Source of the DNA: Motiliproteus sp048265065
GTDB lineage: Bacteria > Pseudomonadota > Gammaproteobacteria > Pseudomonadales > Balneatricaceae
Length of the DNA stretch: 5,932 bases
NCBI GenBank assembly: GCA_048265065.1
Contig: JBLXCH010000174.1
Span: 1-5,932, forward strand
Direction: 5' to 3'
This document shows, piece after piece, positions 5,672 to 5,932 of this stretch. How positions within the stretch are numbered: the first letter of the stretch is position 1; each line of letters starts with the position of its first letter. The position numbers were made by a program, and so were the translations under genes. Below the pieces are notes generated by a model that was not told the origin of the DNA, did not search any database, and worked only from the letters and a program-made list of their open reading frames with translations.

Positions 5672-5932
5672 AAATGCGGATACCGGAAACCGCCAGAGGC
5701 CATAAGACTGCATTTGTCACCACTACCCGTACAGGGCTCCATCAACATCCTGTCGACCAATTTCTACGCCGCCCCCGTTCTGTCTCGTTTGGTTTACTAC
5801 CAGGAGTATCCAACTAAGCATCTGTCTGCTATCAGCAACGCTTATCAGGATAACCGATCAAATTAGAGACAGTGGCCGCTCGCCATATTCCACATCTGTA
5901 TAAATGTCGAACAATTCAACATGTTATAGTTC

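Larger units (their letters stand above)
5508..5932. other. AT-rich intergenic region without a convincing gene
   Basis: From 5510 to about 5640 the DNA is clearly AT-richer than the genes. It contains the dyad at 5542-5566, the 10-bp palindrome TTGAATTCAA (5616-5625) and an A/T-rich run ATAAATATTT (5631-5640). From 5641 to 5932 composition is mixed. This part has the inverted repeat at 5644-5671 and a small dyad TTATC-AG-GATAA (5842-5853), beside a direct repeat TATCAG (5830-5835 and 5843-5848). All frames are short, lack RBSs or change composition midway. It is most likely upstream regulatory DNA for the leftward gene, plus a promoter region for whatever lies beyond 5932. Confidence 0.5.

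Noticed and set aside
5488..5760. A 90-codon open frame on the minus strand
   Set aside because: It starts with TTG, no spaced RBS precedes it or its inner ATGs, and its composition changes sharply halfway from mixed to AT-rich. Its end overlaps the sigma-54 promoter and I recognise no family.
5904..5932. Possible start of a rightward gene (ATGTCGAACAATTC) at the window edge
   Set aside because: No Shine-Dalgarno precedes it, and only nine codons are visible.
1..5932. CRISPR array, tRNA, rRNA, insertion sequence or phage attachment site
   Set aside because: No regularly spaced repeats, no tRNA-like cloverleaf, no transposase or integrase frame and no terminal inverted repeats with target duplications were found.

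Overview
The window holds two large genes for secreted multidomain proteins. They face each other (convergent) and are separated by a short gap with two terminator hairpins. Balanced to moderate GC, Sec signal peptides, a GEMM-I riboswitch and a sigma-54-like promoter all suggest a Gram-negative, probably marine gammaproteobacterium of the Hahella/Marinobacter/Microbulbifer kind. That placement is an inference from style and is not proven by any marker gene.

Left part (1-2540, + strand): the window opens inside a 5' leader whose first ~92 bases match the cyclic di-GMP riboswitch GEMM-I. About 70 nt later comes the start (ATG at 162) of a 792-residue secreted zinc metalloprotease of gametolysin (M11) type, with the catalytic motif HELGHNLGLAH, a NEW3-like beta domain and a C-terminal cadherin-like (Big_9) domain. 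The protease is therefore very likely controlled by the second messenger that governs the switch between motile and attached life.

Middle (2541-2690): two perfect hairpins. The first is AT-flanked on both sides and can stop transcription from either direction. The second carries a T-run on the minus strand and serves the leftward gene.

Right part (5165 down to 2691, - strand): an 824-residue secreted protein. It has an uncharacterised but recurrent N-terminal extracellular module followed by four Ig-like repeats of the Big_3 type. It looks like a cell-surface or matrix protein; no catalytic motif and no anchor signal are visible.

Far right (5166-5932): 767 bases with no convincing gene. They hold a good sigma-54 promoter candidate for the leftward gene (5492-5507), an apparently structured leader of about 316 nt with a possible three-way junction ending at the ribosome binding site, and two clear dyads in AT-rich DNA upstream of the promoter.

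Together the two genes look like a small extracellular module, a c-di-GMP-gated protease beside an Ig-repeat surface protein. Whether the protease acts on its neighbour is speculation.
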